64,000 nt of DNA from Numida meleagris (GCF_002078875.1 NC_034411.1:6620986-6684985), one strand, 5' to 3'; positions 24,135-37,735 are shown, counted from the stretch's first letter. The notes: generated from the letters alone by a model not told the origin. Made by a program: numbers and translations.

Positions 24135-24167
24135 GGGTGTGGGTTGGTGGTTTCCCCCCTCCCCCCC
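24135..24167. repeat. Adjacent G-rich and C-rich runs
   Basis: GGGTGTGGGTTGGTGG (24135-24150) is followed by TTT and then six C, one T and seven C. The G-rich half and the complement of the C-rich half are both weak quadruplex candidates, and the two halves can pair partly with each other. Confidence 0.6.
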
Positions 24168-27100
24168 TTCTTGGACTCTTTGTTCTGCTTTACTTACTAA
24201 AATGGTTACTGGTATTCTACACTGCTTCCATGGGACCCATCATATGATTTGGCTTTGTATGGTTTTGATTTAATCAGGAGGAAGATGAAAGTGGGTGTGT
24301 GTTCCTTTCAACTCCTTATCCGTTTTGCCATCCATCTTAGTCAATGTGTGCCTGCCCAGGACACAACATTAATGATAGCTGTCAAAATAATAGTCAGAAG
24401 GTTAAAGGTCAAGAAAAATATGTAAAAGACTTCAGGGTGAACCAGATGATAAAGTAACTCATTTAGGCCATTAAATGCTAGCATAGTATGGACTTGATGG
24501 GTTCATGGGTTACTAGAAGCAAGAAGAGTAAATGGGGACATCTTCAAGTAGTTTACTCTTGTTAAAAGATGAAAAAAGATGATAATAGCATTACCAAACA
24601 AGCACACTAAAGGCAATTTTCTTAATTACCATGCTGACCCAGCAGTGCACAGAGAGAGGTCTTGTTATTAGAATGAGAGCTTTTACTTTCAAACAATATT
24701 AACCCTTCTCTGTACCGTATGTCTTAATTAAGAGTATTCCTGGAAGTTCTGCAGCTGTCAATATTTTTAAATTTCTCTTTGGGTTTGCAAACCGTTGGGT
24801 CAAGAAACAAGTCTTTGTAACTGTCTGTATCGTTTAAGTGGTCTTTTATTTCCTTTTAGATGTTTTTCCAATAAAGATGTGGATCTTATGTTTATGGAAG
24901 GGGCAAGCCTGAACAGCTAGCTTGCCTCTTGCTATTGTGTATTCATACAATGTAGTTATACTTCAGCAGTCCTAGGTGTCACTTAATCCAAGAAGAGCTC
25001 GTGTGATCTTACACCACCCATAAGAACTCCATCAAAACAGCACTGTGAAACTGTATCCCTTTTCCTTGTTTTTCAACAAAGTTTTTTATTTAGAGTTGTT
25101 CAGAAAACAGTATAGATTTATTTTCCAGAAAGATCATAGGTAGGTAAGTCCTGGAAACTATCATTTTCTTAAGCAGTGAAATTCCGTGAAAAAATTTCAG
25201 TCTGCAACAGCAGGGCATGAATTAGTAATTTCCTCAAGCACTTAAAGCAAATTCTAGCAAGACTGACATGTTTTGTACATACTTCCTCACTTCTGTTACC
25301 TAGCTGGTCATGGATTTCAAAGATTTCATCCAGACTCTGAGACTTCCCAGCACGTTGACAGTCTCTCATGGCGCAGACACTGTTGTTTTGTCTAGTTTCT
25401 TTACAAGTCTTCTCTGAAGTATTACTTCGGTCATATGTAGGTTTAGTTAGAAGTGATTCTTTGTCAAGCTCAGATGTTGCTGCTTCCGGTCATTGCACTG
25501 TAGCTACGTTTGATGCAGAGAAAATATAAGTCTTGACATTGGCAAATGTCACTGGTAGAGGAGTCCTCTTACAAATTAAAAATAAAGATAGGTAGAGAAG
25601 GCTTTAATGAGAGCAGTGGTGTGTTACTGAGAAGATCGTTAATGAGAAAAGCAGCAATAATTTGTCTGAAATTACATCGTTGTACTACCATGCTGAAATC
25701 ACAGTACAATGTAATGAAATCAGCTGTACTGAAAGCTTGGGGAAAGTCAATACTGCTACTGTGGCCATCATCCATTGCTCTGAGAAGGCATTTCATTAGT
25801 ATTGATAACTTCAGAGGGGGAAACCAATAAATCTGAAGACAATGACTGGGGCACCTAGAATATCTAGAATCCAGAGCATCTTTCTGCTTACTTCTTGTTT
25901 GCCTTCCCATTTGCTGCCAGAGGACTTTTCAGTGACTGTCCTTCAAAGCAGCACGTCAAGCAACCTGTTTCCAGTCTTGGAAGCTAGGGCAATTATTCAT
26001 AGCATGATAATGAGACAAAAAGCTATCAAGGGTTTGGATTTATCACCTGTACTTTCTCCTCTGCAACTGTCTTGAGAGTATAGGTCAACAACAGTAGCAA
26101 ATGCTCTTGATTTTCCCCACTTCTTTCACTTTGATTTGGTTCATAGTGATTTTGGTGTGGGGAAGATTTAGATTCCTTCTGGAGGTAAATAAACTAGAAG
26201 GGGAGCTCCAGGTGCTCACCAACCATGTACTAACGTCCCCCCACAGGAAAGAAGGGTCCAAAATAATGACTATTCCCTGGACAACTTGAAACTGTGTAAA
26301 CAGCAGGGAAATCTGGTCCCACGAGTCGGAAAAAAACTAGTTCAAAGTACCCCTTCCCCTCAATGCATATTACTACAGAGGCAGAGCCTTCAGCAGCAGC
26401 TGCTTTAATCTCTTGATCTCTCCTTTTTCACCAAACGTCTCGCAAATGTAGGCCAAGCTTATTGCTGAGACATTTAATCTGATTGCCTAATCTAGTGTAT
26501 TTTTTGTGTGGCATTTGGGAATTATTATCATGAATCACTAGTATATCATACTAATATATCAGTTTCTATTTCTGTTAGTACTATAATATCCCTAACAATT
26601 CCTACTAATGTCATGAACTGCTGAGCTTGGCACTGTAAAGATGTGTAGTAATTTTGACAAGGTCTACTTGAAAGAGCATGCAGCCTATCTCAATGCAGCA
26701 AGGTAAAAAGCATGGAAAGGAGAGGTTTTATCCTCACTTCCCTGGGAGACAGTTACAATGATTTATCCAAAATCAAACAAGACATATGAGGCAATAATAC
26801 TAACATTTGAACCCAGATACCTTGAAAATTATTCCAGTGCCTGGACCAAAAGAAAGCGGCAAGCTTATTTTCTATGGGCTTGTAACCTATAACTATGTTG
26901 TGGCAATTGGAAAAAAAAACTCAATTAACGTAAAGCAACAAATCGTGATCACATTTACACTAGCTGTACGTTTACAACAGAGCATTATAGTCCGGCATTA
27001 TAGTGAGTGTAAAATCATATATCTTCTGATGTCTGGTTTGCAAAAATTGTTAGCTGACCAGGCAAGGAACCTCTGAATGGCTAATGGAAACTTTCTCTTC

Positions 27101-27299
27101 CCCCTAAATGGGGCAGTTCTCTAATTTGTTTAGCTAAACTACATTAGCCGTACTGAAAGTTTTATTATCACAGTCAAAAGCAGGAAGCAGGGAATGGACA
27201 TGCAGTATTTTTTAAATTAAAGCAATTTTGAAAAACAAACTCAGTTTCTTATTGATTAGTTCAGTTGTTAGATTAGAGGCTCATTACTTTTAATAATAA

Positions 27300-27375
27300 G
27301 ATAATAGTAGCTAGAAATGGAAGAGATCTATTAGATCATTGAGTCCATCCCCATTACAAGGGCAGGATATAGTCA
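27300..27375 (-). mobile_element. Old CR1-like 3' end relic
   Basis: Read on the minus strand, the sequence contains ATGGACTCAATGATCTAATA followed by GATCTCTTCCATTTCTAG. This resembles the 3' end shared by ancient amniote CR1 families, in which a GGACTNGATGA-type motif precedes a CCTTCC-type motif and an octamer tail. Only about 75 bp survives and the tail is lost. It is clearly more diverged than the copy near 8.2 kb, so probably much older. Boundaries are approximate. Confidence 0.6.
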
Positions 27376-28232
27376 GGTATATGTGGATGGATGTATCAAA
27401 TATTAAATTCATATGACACAGTAAATCCTCCCTTTTCTTCACAGAGTGCTGATGCTAAGAGTTTTGACACTGAGTTGTTTACTCTTAAAAGCAGCTTCTG
27501 AGCTACCTTCTGGCCAGCTCTTAGGCAGATGTTTAGTTGGGAGAGAAGGATCCCAAGAGCCCACTAAGGAATAAGGGCATGGCTTTGCCTTCTTTTCTCT
27601 CTCAAAGCCAGCTGTCTGCAGCCACTGGGAAGCATGTTTCAATGTGTGCTCAACACAGCCAAGAGATGCCTCTACCAATCTGAAATCCTGCTCCAGAGTT
27701 TTGTTTGGGGAGAGATTAATTGGTTGCCCGTAGAACTTTGTGATAAAGGGCCTTCATTAACACTTCATGTCCGGTGGGCTCTCCAAGCACTGCCTTTTTC
27801 TGTCCTCTTTAAAGCTGAACTGCTTTTCCAGAGTGTTTGGTTCCAGTGAGAAGAGTGATGTGACCAAGAGGTAGTTCATCTTTGCTCTGCAGTGACAGTG
27901 GAGTAACAGGGCAGCATGGGAGACCAATGTGCCAAAGCCAGTGGCATGTTAGTTTTTTATGCACAGCGCAGCATCTGCCACGGAGACATTCAGAGTCAGG
28001 TGAGATGTGCAAGAAAAGCGTGCATACTAGATGAATCATTTTTCCCATCTGCTCAGCACCTGGTTTCAGGTAATTGATCTTAAACCTCTCCATCTCTCTG
28101 CACATAAGTTTTGTAGCAAACAGGCCTATTTGGAATTGCAGTTCCCTTCCCCGCAGAGCGAATCCCCTTCCCATAAACTTGAGTTGCATGTTGTGCTCTG
28201 TGATATTCATGGGGTATGTATGAAGGTGTTTC

Positions 28233-28251
28233 TTTGTTGTTGTTGTTGTTT
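28233..28251. repeat. TTG microsatellite
   Basis: About six TTG units within a T-rich context. Simple repeat. Confidence 0.85.
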
Positions 28252-29214
28252 TCTTGTGAACAATATGCAAAAGGAAGTGAGGGCGAAGGTCTCATTTCAC
28301 GTGTCCATGATTTAACTTCTGTGAAGCTTCATAGATGAGGAAACCAGAAGGTTTTCCCAGATGTATAAAAATACCCACTCTTAAGAAACTGCCTTCAAGG
28401 CAGGCAAATTTATTGGGCATACGGGGTCATATTGATTCATCATGAGTGGTTTTTTTTTTTTTCATTTATTTTTTACAGTTATAGTCGTGGAGAATGGGAA
28501 GAACTTCAGCTTAAAAGACTACTTCTTTCACTGCTTTGTCTCAAAAAATAGAGACTGGTAGTGTGATGCAGTCTTATTTGAATGCTGTGTTGAGAAGCGG
28601 CAGTGGCTAGTTGTCTCAAATATTAGATAAACTCCATCACGAGTCCTGCAGTTCACTGGCACTGTTAATACTTATGTCTGTAAGTAGTCCTCTTATCTTC
28701 TGTAGGACTCCTGTAGGTCTACCCGTGTGAGGAATAGAGCAGCATTCATTTAGTGAGACTGTTCAAACAGGTGAGGAGGCACATTAAATTCAAACAGACT
28801 GGTCTTGTGCATAAAGATTAATCATGTCACTAAGCACCTGAAAGATTTAAGGAGGAAGTCAGACCTTTTTGATTCTGTCCTCATATTGATTTTAGAGAAA
28901 TTGCTAAATTTAGAGCAATTGGATACATTGAAAGTAATTAAAAGCAAAAGTGCTGTAGCAATTAAAATGTGAGTCAAGCTGCATGTAGAACGGTTCAAAC
29001 AGTTTATAGTGTTCCTTGATTTCCTTGGAACTGCAAGAGTTTTTCCAGATTGATGCATTCTGCAATTATGCAGCTCCCATTTGGTTCTTTAAAATTGTTC
29101 CATGGTCTCCCTCAGCTGTTTCTGTGGCAAAGTGGTGTGGTTTTTTTTTAAAGTAAGTATGGACGTAATAATTTTAAGTCACAGTGCACTGCACATGCCC
29201 AGAAGAACCTCGAT

Positions 29215-29347
29215 CACTTCCAAATTCAAGGACTAATAAAAATTGGAAGCACTCCAGTAATTTTAAATTACTTTGCACATTGAAGAGTGATTTAAAATCA
29301 TTGAACTGATTCAATTTTTTTTATATATGCACTTCAATTTGGAAGTG
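29215..29347. repeat. Fold-back sequence with 16-bp inverted ends
   Basis: CACTTCCAAATTCAAG (29215-29230) and CTTCAATTTGGAAGTG (29332-29347) are inverted copies matching at 15 of 16 positions. Between them lie smaller inverted repeats: AGTAATTT/AAATTACT around one T (29256-29272), TGATTT/AAATCA, and ATTGAA/TTCAAT. The arrangement could be a decayed MITE or a single-strand fold-back. No target-site duplication is obvious, and I cannot assign a family. Confidence 0.55.
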
Positions 29348-29825
29348 AGTCAGACGGACAGCAGCAAGCTGAAGAGGTTCAAGACATATTGAAATAATTT
29401 AAACATTTTTAATTCAAGAAAGAGAGAAAGGAGGAGTAATGAGGTTCCTAATAGGAACCCAGACAACACTCCCCACTTATTGCCACTGCTTGGTTAGGAG
29501 TTGGATGATAAAGCAGCGAATGGGTGACCAACATGATCAAGGAGTCATTTTTTTCTAGCATTAGAGTGGTAGTGCATAAAGGACCATCGAAGCTGGTGAG
29601 ATCTGGACAAAGCCCTGTGGTTATTCTGAATTTATTACTACTGTTGTTTTCAGAGAGATTTACAAACTGTGGCTTTTGTTTTTCCTCTTGTAGATCTAGC
29701 TGGCAGAGAGGACTGAATGGCTTGGGGAAAAATACTTGTGTGCAAACACATATGCAAATGCATGCAATGTGTAATTTGGCTTCACATTTGCTACCTGAGA
29801 CTGGTGTGTATATATATGCAGAAAG

Positions 29826-29942
29826 AAAAAAAAAAAAGCTGGCATATGGAACTGCCCAACAGAATATGAATATTACTTCAGCATTCATGCACTTATGCAT
29901 ACAATTAAAATAGGAAAAGACCTCTTTTTTTTTTTTTTTTTT
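29826..29942. repeat. A-run and T-run pair
   Basis: A run of 12 A at 29826-29837 and a run of 18 T at 29925-29942 sit about 90 bp apart. They lengthen the minus-strand open frame by encoding Phe and Lys runs. Either could be a retroposon tail, but no element body is recognised. Confidence 0.75.
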
Positions 29943-32859
29943 GCAAGAAAAAGACAAGAGGACCAATCTGAGGTCAATGCTATTGAAGTTCCAGGATGGA
30001 TGTTCTGCAGAAATAACTAAAAAGGGGATTTTTTCGAACAATAATTTGCTTTGTTCCTGTGTAACATATCCACTTGGAATATATATTAGTATCATAGTTG
30101 GGTGGTTTCTTTGAACAGAGGACAAAATTAAGCTTTTCTATAGAGGGTGCATGTACAAGGGGTGAAAAAAAAAGAAACAAGCAATACCAATCCAAACCCA
30201 AAGACTGGCTTTCTGAAAGCGGCAGTAATATTTACTTGACTCTTCATGCAGAAACAGATGTATTTCTCTGAATCTATGCTTGCCTGTTTTAGAGGAATCA
30301 AAGGAAAGTGTTAAGAGTGAGGTGTTCAAACTCGTACCTTTCCTTTGAACACTAAATCATCCTTTGAGTAGATTTTTGGTTCAAGAGTTCTGTTTTAATC
30401 CAAACTGACATAGTCAGCAGCACTCTCTCATACTAGTAAAACTCTCATCATATTCTCATCATGGTAAAAAATAGAGCTGAGGTAGCATGCTCAAAAGTAC
30501 AATAGCAACAGAAAGATGGGATTTCCTCTTTGCCTTCTATCTCGTCTTGCCTTGTACTTTTCTTTGCATCAAGCGAGTACCATTGTGGAGCAAGTAGGAT
30601 CTATTCAGCCCGAATCCCACTTTGACAACATAAAGCATACCATGAATTGTCGTGTTTCCAAAGCTTCTTGGTGTGGCTTATAGTTGGTATACACTCCTGA
30701 TTGTTCTTCACTGGAAAGAAGACCTCCACGTACAGTCCTATACACGTAGATGAACGTAGTGATTGTAAAAATTGACTCAGTAGTTATTGTGGAGTATTGA
30801 GGTAAACCTTTCTCTAACCATATAATTAACCATGGCCAGCTGACAAGATGTGAAGGACTTTTGTTGGTTTTTTTTTTTAGCAAAGGCACATTTCAATTCT
30901 GTGTTACCTTACTCATCTTCTTTAAGGAGTGCTTTTACTTAGTGGTAAAACACCCAACTACTGAGGGCAAGATTGCCTTCTTCATATATAGTACTCTTTG
31001 TTTTGCATTTTCCATCAAGTATGCTATTCTTACCATGGAAATTGGAGGCACAAGCTCTTGTTTCTATGCTCTTCGAACACTCTGTTGAAATAATCATCTT
31101 TTTACTTCCAGCTACAAAAGAACCTTTCAGGAAGGTACCCAAACATCCAGAGTACCAGCAGTCTCAGGTTTCTGTCTTCGTTTTTACTTCTCACTTTGGG
31201 AATTTCAGTTCACTTTTGTGCTTTTCACTGTTCATGAAATCTCAACAGTGCCCATCTCCAGTGCTATTCAGCAGTATCCAATGATTCCTGTTATTCCCCA
31301 GAGTATGTGTGACAAACCAGAGTCTAAGACTTCAAGAGGAGGGTTGTCATAGGTTGAAGACCTGGCTTTGTATATCACATTGGGCTCGTGTGAGCCCACT
31401 GAGGGAGAGATCTCTGATGTTCAGGCAGTAGTTAGCTTTTATTCTTCTGCTTGGGTGTGGATGAGGGCAGGAAGGCCAATACAGATGGCTGGCACATGAG
31501 GACTCAGGATCCCTTGGTAGCACGCGGATGCTCAGAAATGATGAGTAAAACCTGAAGATAAGCATTAGGCAGCTGTCAATGGCCTGCTCTTGTCTGAGTT
31601 GCAACAACTCATGTTTTGCAGAAGATAGCTTTAGAAGGTCATGCTGCTATTTATCAGTTTTCATTCATCACGTGCAGTTTTTGAGTCTGAGACTATCTTT
31701 CATAGGGTGATTTGGAGCTCTCGTGTCATCTTTTGTTGACCCCACACAGTTTTTACAGGTTTTTTTTTCATTTATATCGAATTGGATAACCTCTCAGACA
31801 CTACTGTAATTACTATAATGGACACCTTAAGTCATTAGAGAATTTTGCAATCCAACAAAATACGAATGACCCATTGAGAGGTTTCAAATGCTAAACAATT
31901 AATGAGGGGGAACGCCCTACCCCTCCGTGAATCTCATCATTGTCCTGTCCTCACACAAGCAGCAGTCAGATACTTCTCTGGCTTATACAAAATTTTTTAT
32001 TTTTACACATTTCTCAGTGACTCTCTTAAGTTTTTTCCCTAAAAGAAAGAAACATGAGAAGCACATTAAAACTACCATAAATGTGAGAAAGACTGTCCCT
32101 GACGGCAGTTTTTCAAAAGTAGGATTATAAATATCTAGCCCTTAGAGTGGAATTCTCCCACTCAAAGGCAGCATTGTCAACTCACCTTTTAAAACTACTT
32201 AGGGTTACTTTTAAGGAAGGCGCTCTGTCTTGCAGAGGCAGCAAAACAATGCAGTAGATGTGGTGGCTATTCATTTTCATTTAGCAGATAAATCAATACT
32301 CACATAAAGCCTGAGTAACTTGTTGGCACTAAACTATGCAGCCCCATTTTCACTGAAATTTGTCAAGATTCAAGCACGTGAGCTTCTTTTTTAGAAAAGG
32401 GATGCATGTTTTTTTATGTTGCTTTATTGTAATAATAAACAGTAATAATCAAATTATTAATCCTCTCTATACATTCCAAGGGGAAAAGGTTTTCTCAACA
32501 TAAATAAAGTAAAACTCAAAGCAAAAAGCCCCACTAAATCTTTGTGGGAGATCGAGAGAGGGATGTTTCATACTCTGTAGTTTACAGGCGTATGTTATAC
32601 TGTACACACCGTCTGCAAGCACTTTAGAAAATCCTGGATGCTTAGCATAGTCTTAAATCAGGCATATTGCCAATTGTGGATTAAGTAGAGGATAGCTGGG
32701 TCATTTTCCTAGGAGTTCCTTTACAGTTCAGTCTCTTTTCTTGGTGTTAATGCTTTTACCGCTGTTGGGTGAAGGGAGGAGAGGCTTGGAATACCCTGCC
32801 CCAGGGCCTCCTAAACTGTACATCTGTCATGGATCATGTCATGGAACAGAAATGTTTGT

Positions 32860-33190
32860 TTTTGCTCCCATTCATTTCAACTGGCAGCCAGTTATTATTA
32901 GAATGAAAAATTAAGCTATTATGCAGTGGAAACCTTGCTGGCTCTATCAAATTTATGGAGTTAATACAGCAAAATTATCCTTTATAGTGGGTATAAGCAG
33001 CTGTATGTATAATGCAGGCCCCTTCTTGATCAATCCAAATACAAAATGGCAGCCTTGTTTTCATTATCGTTGCTAACGCTTGATAACAATGTCACCATAT
33101 TTCAGAAATTTCAAGGGAGCAGTTACTGAGTTAAGCGCAGCATAGATGACTTGGTTAAACGTAGAGCTCCATCCTCTCATCTCTAGGAAC
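32860..33190. promoter_or_regulatory. Candidate conserved non-coding element
   Basis: Repeat-free AT-rich sequence with dense TTATTA, AATTAAG, TTAATAC and ATAATGC motifs and no convincing frame. It resembles a vertebrate developmental enhancer. Visual judgement only. Confidence 0.3.
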
Positions 33191-36100
33191 TGCAGGCACG
33201 GTCAGCTGCTTTCAGAAAGTGAGCAATGAATTTCTCAGGAGTTTCCAAACATTTGTTTCCAAGAGCCCCTATCTTTTTGTTGGAGGGTTTTGTTTTTTTT
33301 TTTCCTCCGGTATAATGAGGTAATTCACTGGATCTTTTGCTAACAAAAGAGACGATTGCTTTGTTTTTTTCTTTTTCTCAATGCTTCATATTCTCTTGAG
33401 AATCTAAGGTCTGAATGTGTAATGACTCATACACCCTTATATGAGGCATGCGCTAGGAACAAGGTGCCTGGCGAAAATAGGAGGGGATGAACTAAGCAGA
33501 AGACAAAGACAAATGAATAAACAGAAGACGCATCCAAGAGGAGAAGAATTTTAATAGTACTTATGTGTACTTGAAGCTATAACCCTCAGTGCAGGTTGCT
33601 GTTAACATTAATGCTGCACATGGAAGGCAGTATGTTGTTCTAAATTCAGCTTTTTGTTTAGCTAAAGAAATTACAAATTCACCCCTGTGTTGCACACACT
33701 TTCACCAGCAATGTTTATGATGTCAGAAGTTCATCCTGGCTTTCTCCAATCAAAAATAATTGTGAAGTTGTCAAGATGGGGTTAAATGGGCAACACGAAC
33801 TGTTGCAGGACAGGGCACATTCTCCAGCTGTACTGTTTCTCTGTCTTAGTGGCACATTTGGGATGGACTTGAAAAGAAATTGAAGCAAGTTTCTAGCATT
33901 TTGTGATGTGAGTAGACCTGTCTTTGGAACTAAGCAAGTCCTTTTACAAAAGCCGTATCACAGGAAAAGAGAATAGGAGAAGAAGCAACATTTGACTGAA
34001 AGAAAAGAAAAAAAGATTTTTGAAATGAAGAGGCATTTGGAAAACTTAAAGTACTTGAAATTCGGAGTCATTCCTGCTGAAATTATCCTCATGGAGTATA
34101 TCAATCTGCGTGTACCGGTATCATTAATTGCACTCACATTTGCCTTTGAGCCATTTTGAAAGTAGGGAGAACTCATTTTGTAAATGGTTGAAACAGCACT
34201 ACAATCATTGCCTACAGTTTCTGGCAGATATTGTCTTTGTAGTAGATAGAAGGACAGAAATACTGTCATACTTCATGATAGCTAATGAATTTTTAAGAAA
34301 AATACAATAAAAATAAATTATAAGCAAATAATTAAATACAATGTGTAGTTATTAAAAACAAAAATGAAACTTTCTTTGCCACAGCTCTTGTCCACAGCAT
34401 GTACAGTCTGAGTTCTTTCTTAGTGAGTAAAGAAATTGCTGTGAGAAGCTCTTGAGGAAAAAATAAAACTTAAAAAAAAATAAAGAAAACTCCTTAACTG
34501 TAGCAAGTAAAAGTTGCTTGGAAAAGAAGCCACAACCTCATGAAAAGTGGAGCTGGCAATCAGAATTCATTAGGAGCCAGGTGTGGCTCGTCTTCTAATG
34601 AAACCCACAGTTAGCTCAAGCCTGGAGATGTTAATGGAAGGCAGCTGTGCATCTACACCACCCACTTCATTGTCCCTTGTTTGACATCCCTCTCTGGCTA
34701 CCTATGCCTGAACTCTTCCTGTCCATCCCTTGGTTTCTCTGTGTTATAGGAAAGGTGCCTTTTTTCTCTGCTGCCTGTCTGAGAGGCTGCTCTCCTCATC
34801 TTCAGTGTATGGAAGTTTTCTGGGTAAGGTAGGGTTGGGTTGCATCCAGTTCGGGATAGCGTGATTTGTTTAGCTGCTGGCTTTTTGTCTCTGGTCCTTG
34901 GTGGGTACTTCTTTGGGTAGTATAGGAGAAGCCTCCCCTGTTCCTCTAGAGCAGGGAGGAGGGAAGCAGCGAGGAGTTCCTCGTGCTTCTGTAGAAGTTG
35001 GGAAGAGTAGCATCCAAATCTGTCCATCTCTTTCAACAGAGATTATTCTGGCTACCAAGTATAGTACTTGAGAAGCAATCACTGCATCACTGCCTTTCAC
35101 TTTTATGGGAAAATCCATGCAAAAGGAACATGAAGATGCTGATTCAGGTTTAAATTACAAAGACCTGTTGCTCATATTGGGTGCAAGGTAACAAAACTTG
35201 GCCCTTAGGAATTTAGGGGCCTACTTTACAGCCTCTGGTAGCCTGTCAGAGTTGTATGAACAGGCTAAAGTGCAATCCGTATACAAGGGTAGTAATGAAA
35301 TAAAATAACTGGCTATGCAAAGAATTCATTTATTATTGGCGGGCTACAGCAATGTAGCACTGTTTCGTGGTGTCGCTGGACAAAAAACACAGAATATCTT
35401 ATTCTCTTTCAAAAACTGTAGGAACTTGGTGGGACACTTGCAAGTTCTGACATGAGTTAATTTCTGCTTGTACCCTGATCCTTGTCAGAGGTATAATGAA
35501 ACCTTTAAGGAGGTTTCAGATCACTTTGGAAAGTTTTACCTACTAAACTACCAATACTTTTCACTTCCTGAATGAACTATGGAGGCAATAGGGATTCTGC
35601 ATGTAAACACTGCCATAGGTAGGCAGTCCTTGCAGGGATTGCAATTTTTGTTGATCTCCTATAACCTGGAATTTGCAAGAAAATTAAAGTATTTTTCACA
35701 TTTCAATTAATACTAAGGTAGAAAAATTGTTGAAATTCATAGAGGAATGACAGTCTTGTCAGTTTTGGAAGCGCCTAAATGCTGGGGATTGTGATACTTC
35801 TGACTTAACATTTTTCTGTTCATCTTGAAGGGATATGTTTTCATTTTAGCCTATTAATCTCAGTATATCTTTTTTTTTTGACGCAGATCTATTAGGAATG
35901 TAGAGACTACAATATAGACTCCAGATGCTAGGTGTTCCTTCATCTTTTTGGTCCACACTTTAATCCATAACAACCAACACATTTATTTTATGAGCCTTCA
36001 CAATCAAGAGAGTCTTAATATCCTTTCTGGCAGGTTTTCACTCTTTGATTTCAGGTTATGTGGGAGACTGGTTACTTTGAACATACTTTAGAAAGCCTCA

Positions 36101-37110
36101 AAACTAACTCCTTTATGGTCACTTCTTTGCATCTCTATGGTAAATTCTGCTTTGCTTTTAAAATATGCTCGCAAGCACACGTATGGAAGAATAGCTGCAT
36201 TACAAGCTGAATGATAACACATGAGATTGTGTGTTGGAGGTTGACAAGGTTGACTATTTCACACGGAGTGACCAAGCCTCATTAGAGATGTCCATCATCT
36301 GGGCAGCACAAGCCTCTCCTGGTTTTGTGACAGTCCTGGTGCTCAGTGGTGAAATAAAACACATGCTGATGCGTCGTCCTGCAGCATGGCTTGGTGCTTG
36401 CACTACGTCTGTGCTACCAAACAGTTCTGTCACTGAGATCTGCTGTTACAACGAGTGTAACTGTAGATTTTCTTCTGCTCTGAGAATTTTAGGCTATCCA
36501 TTCTTTTTCTGTAGGGATTTTTTTTTTTGTGTGTGTATTTGTTGAATTGTGCGCTTCTTTTCGCTAGGCTGTGTCTATTGGTGGCATTAGGTTAGTGCAG
36601 GTTTAGAGCAGATTTTGCCTCCTGGCAGGTGGAAAACTTTCCTCCCTTTCTCTCATCTCCAAGTCTGTGCGTGCCTCTTACCTCCTTCAGAAACGCCAAC
36701 TGTTAGCATCTGTAAATCCTACCAGTGAAAAAATGGCATGTGGGGAAACACAAGCATGTTTACCCATCGCTGAGCCGGACAAACATCTTCATTTCAGTGA
36801 TTCAGAAAACAAATCAAATAAAGAAAGAAACCCTCTGATGAACTCCTCCCTTGCTTCCCTTCATCCAGCTCTTCTGATGCTGAAGTGAAATGCATTTCTA
36901 CAAGTACAGTCAAGCCATAAATTGAACAATGAATATCTTGTCCAGTAAAGCTCAGATCCCAGCTGGGGTTTTCGGCAGCAGCTTGAGCAACATTTCTGAG
37001 GGGAAGACCTTTATGAAGGAGATTAAGGAGTGCCTGTATTCAGCAGGCACTGCTCTTTTCCCATAAGACTGGAGGAGTAATGGCTGTGCGTGAGATCCTG
37101 ACTGCTCTTT

Positions 37111-37120
37111 TGCGCGCGCA
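37111..37120. repeat. TGCGCGCGCA palindrome
   Basis: A perfect 10-bp palindrome with three consecutive CG steps, unusual in CpG-depleted DNA. It has Z-DNA potential and could be a methylation-sensitive binding site. Confidence 0.7.
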
Positions 37121-37735
37121 GAGGGGGCAGGCAGATTCACGCTGTTTAACCTCTCTCGCCCTAGGAGCTTGGGAACAGGGGCTGTAGGTTCCTCTCCATC
37201 TGCAGGAATCGGACAGGGTCAGCAGAAAGAGACTGGTGCAAGTTTTTGAAGGTGCTTCTGTGCCTTGATCGTTTGTTGGTATCTTTAAAAATGTAGTCCC
37301 TTCTGATGGAAACTACAGGTGGAATTGTCTGCTGCTTGTGTGCTCTGTAAGGGTCATTACGACAGGGATTGGACTTTGTGCTAAATTCCCATCTAGGCTA
37401 TAACTCCATCCTCTTCTGCAGTCTTTAATAGTGACGAGGTACAAAAGCACCCTTGCAGATCTGCTTTTGGAAGCCCCCTCCTCATGATTTGATTCACACA
37501 GGCAGTAAGGTGAGTCAATTGAGCCTGCTATTCAATGGGAACAACAAATGAGGTGATTCTAATATGCCACTCAAGCTGCCGTTCTACTCGTTTTCTTTGT
37601 TGTTCATCCCTCTTTGTGGCTAAATAACTGGCATCTGCATCCATACTGGTGGTCCTAAGAGGGCCCCAGGAAAAAAGATAAATCCTGCCGAATGTTGCAT
37701 ACTAAAAAGAGCCCACACATTGCTGCCCAATTTTC

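Larger units (their letters stand above)
22761..27299. other. Non-coding unique sequence
   Basis: No gene is supported. Low-complexity spots are the T12A8 junction at 23442-23461 and the G-rich/C-rich pair at 24135-24167. Open frames near 25546-25910 overlap on both strands and have no recognisable homology. No interspersed repeat is evident until the relic at 27300. Confidence 0.65.
27376..32859. other. Non-coding region with fold-back sequence and long poly-T
   Basis: No gene is supported. A GTT microsatellite lies at 28233-28251, the fold-back sequence at 29215-29347, and long A and T runs lie within 29826-29942. The open minus-strand frame over 29448-30125 is the longest in the window but looks fortuitous. 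An enhancer-like AT-rich patch lies around 32260-32480. An octamer ATGCAAAT occurs at 29752-29759. Confidence 0.6.
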
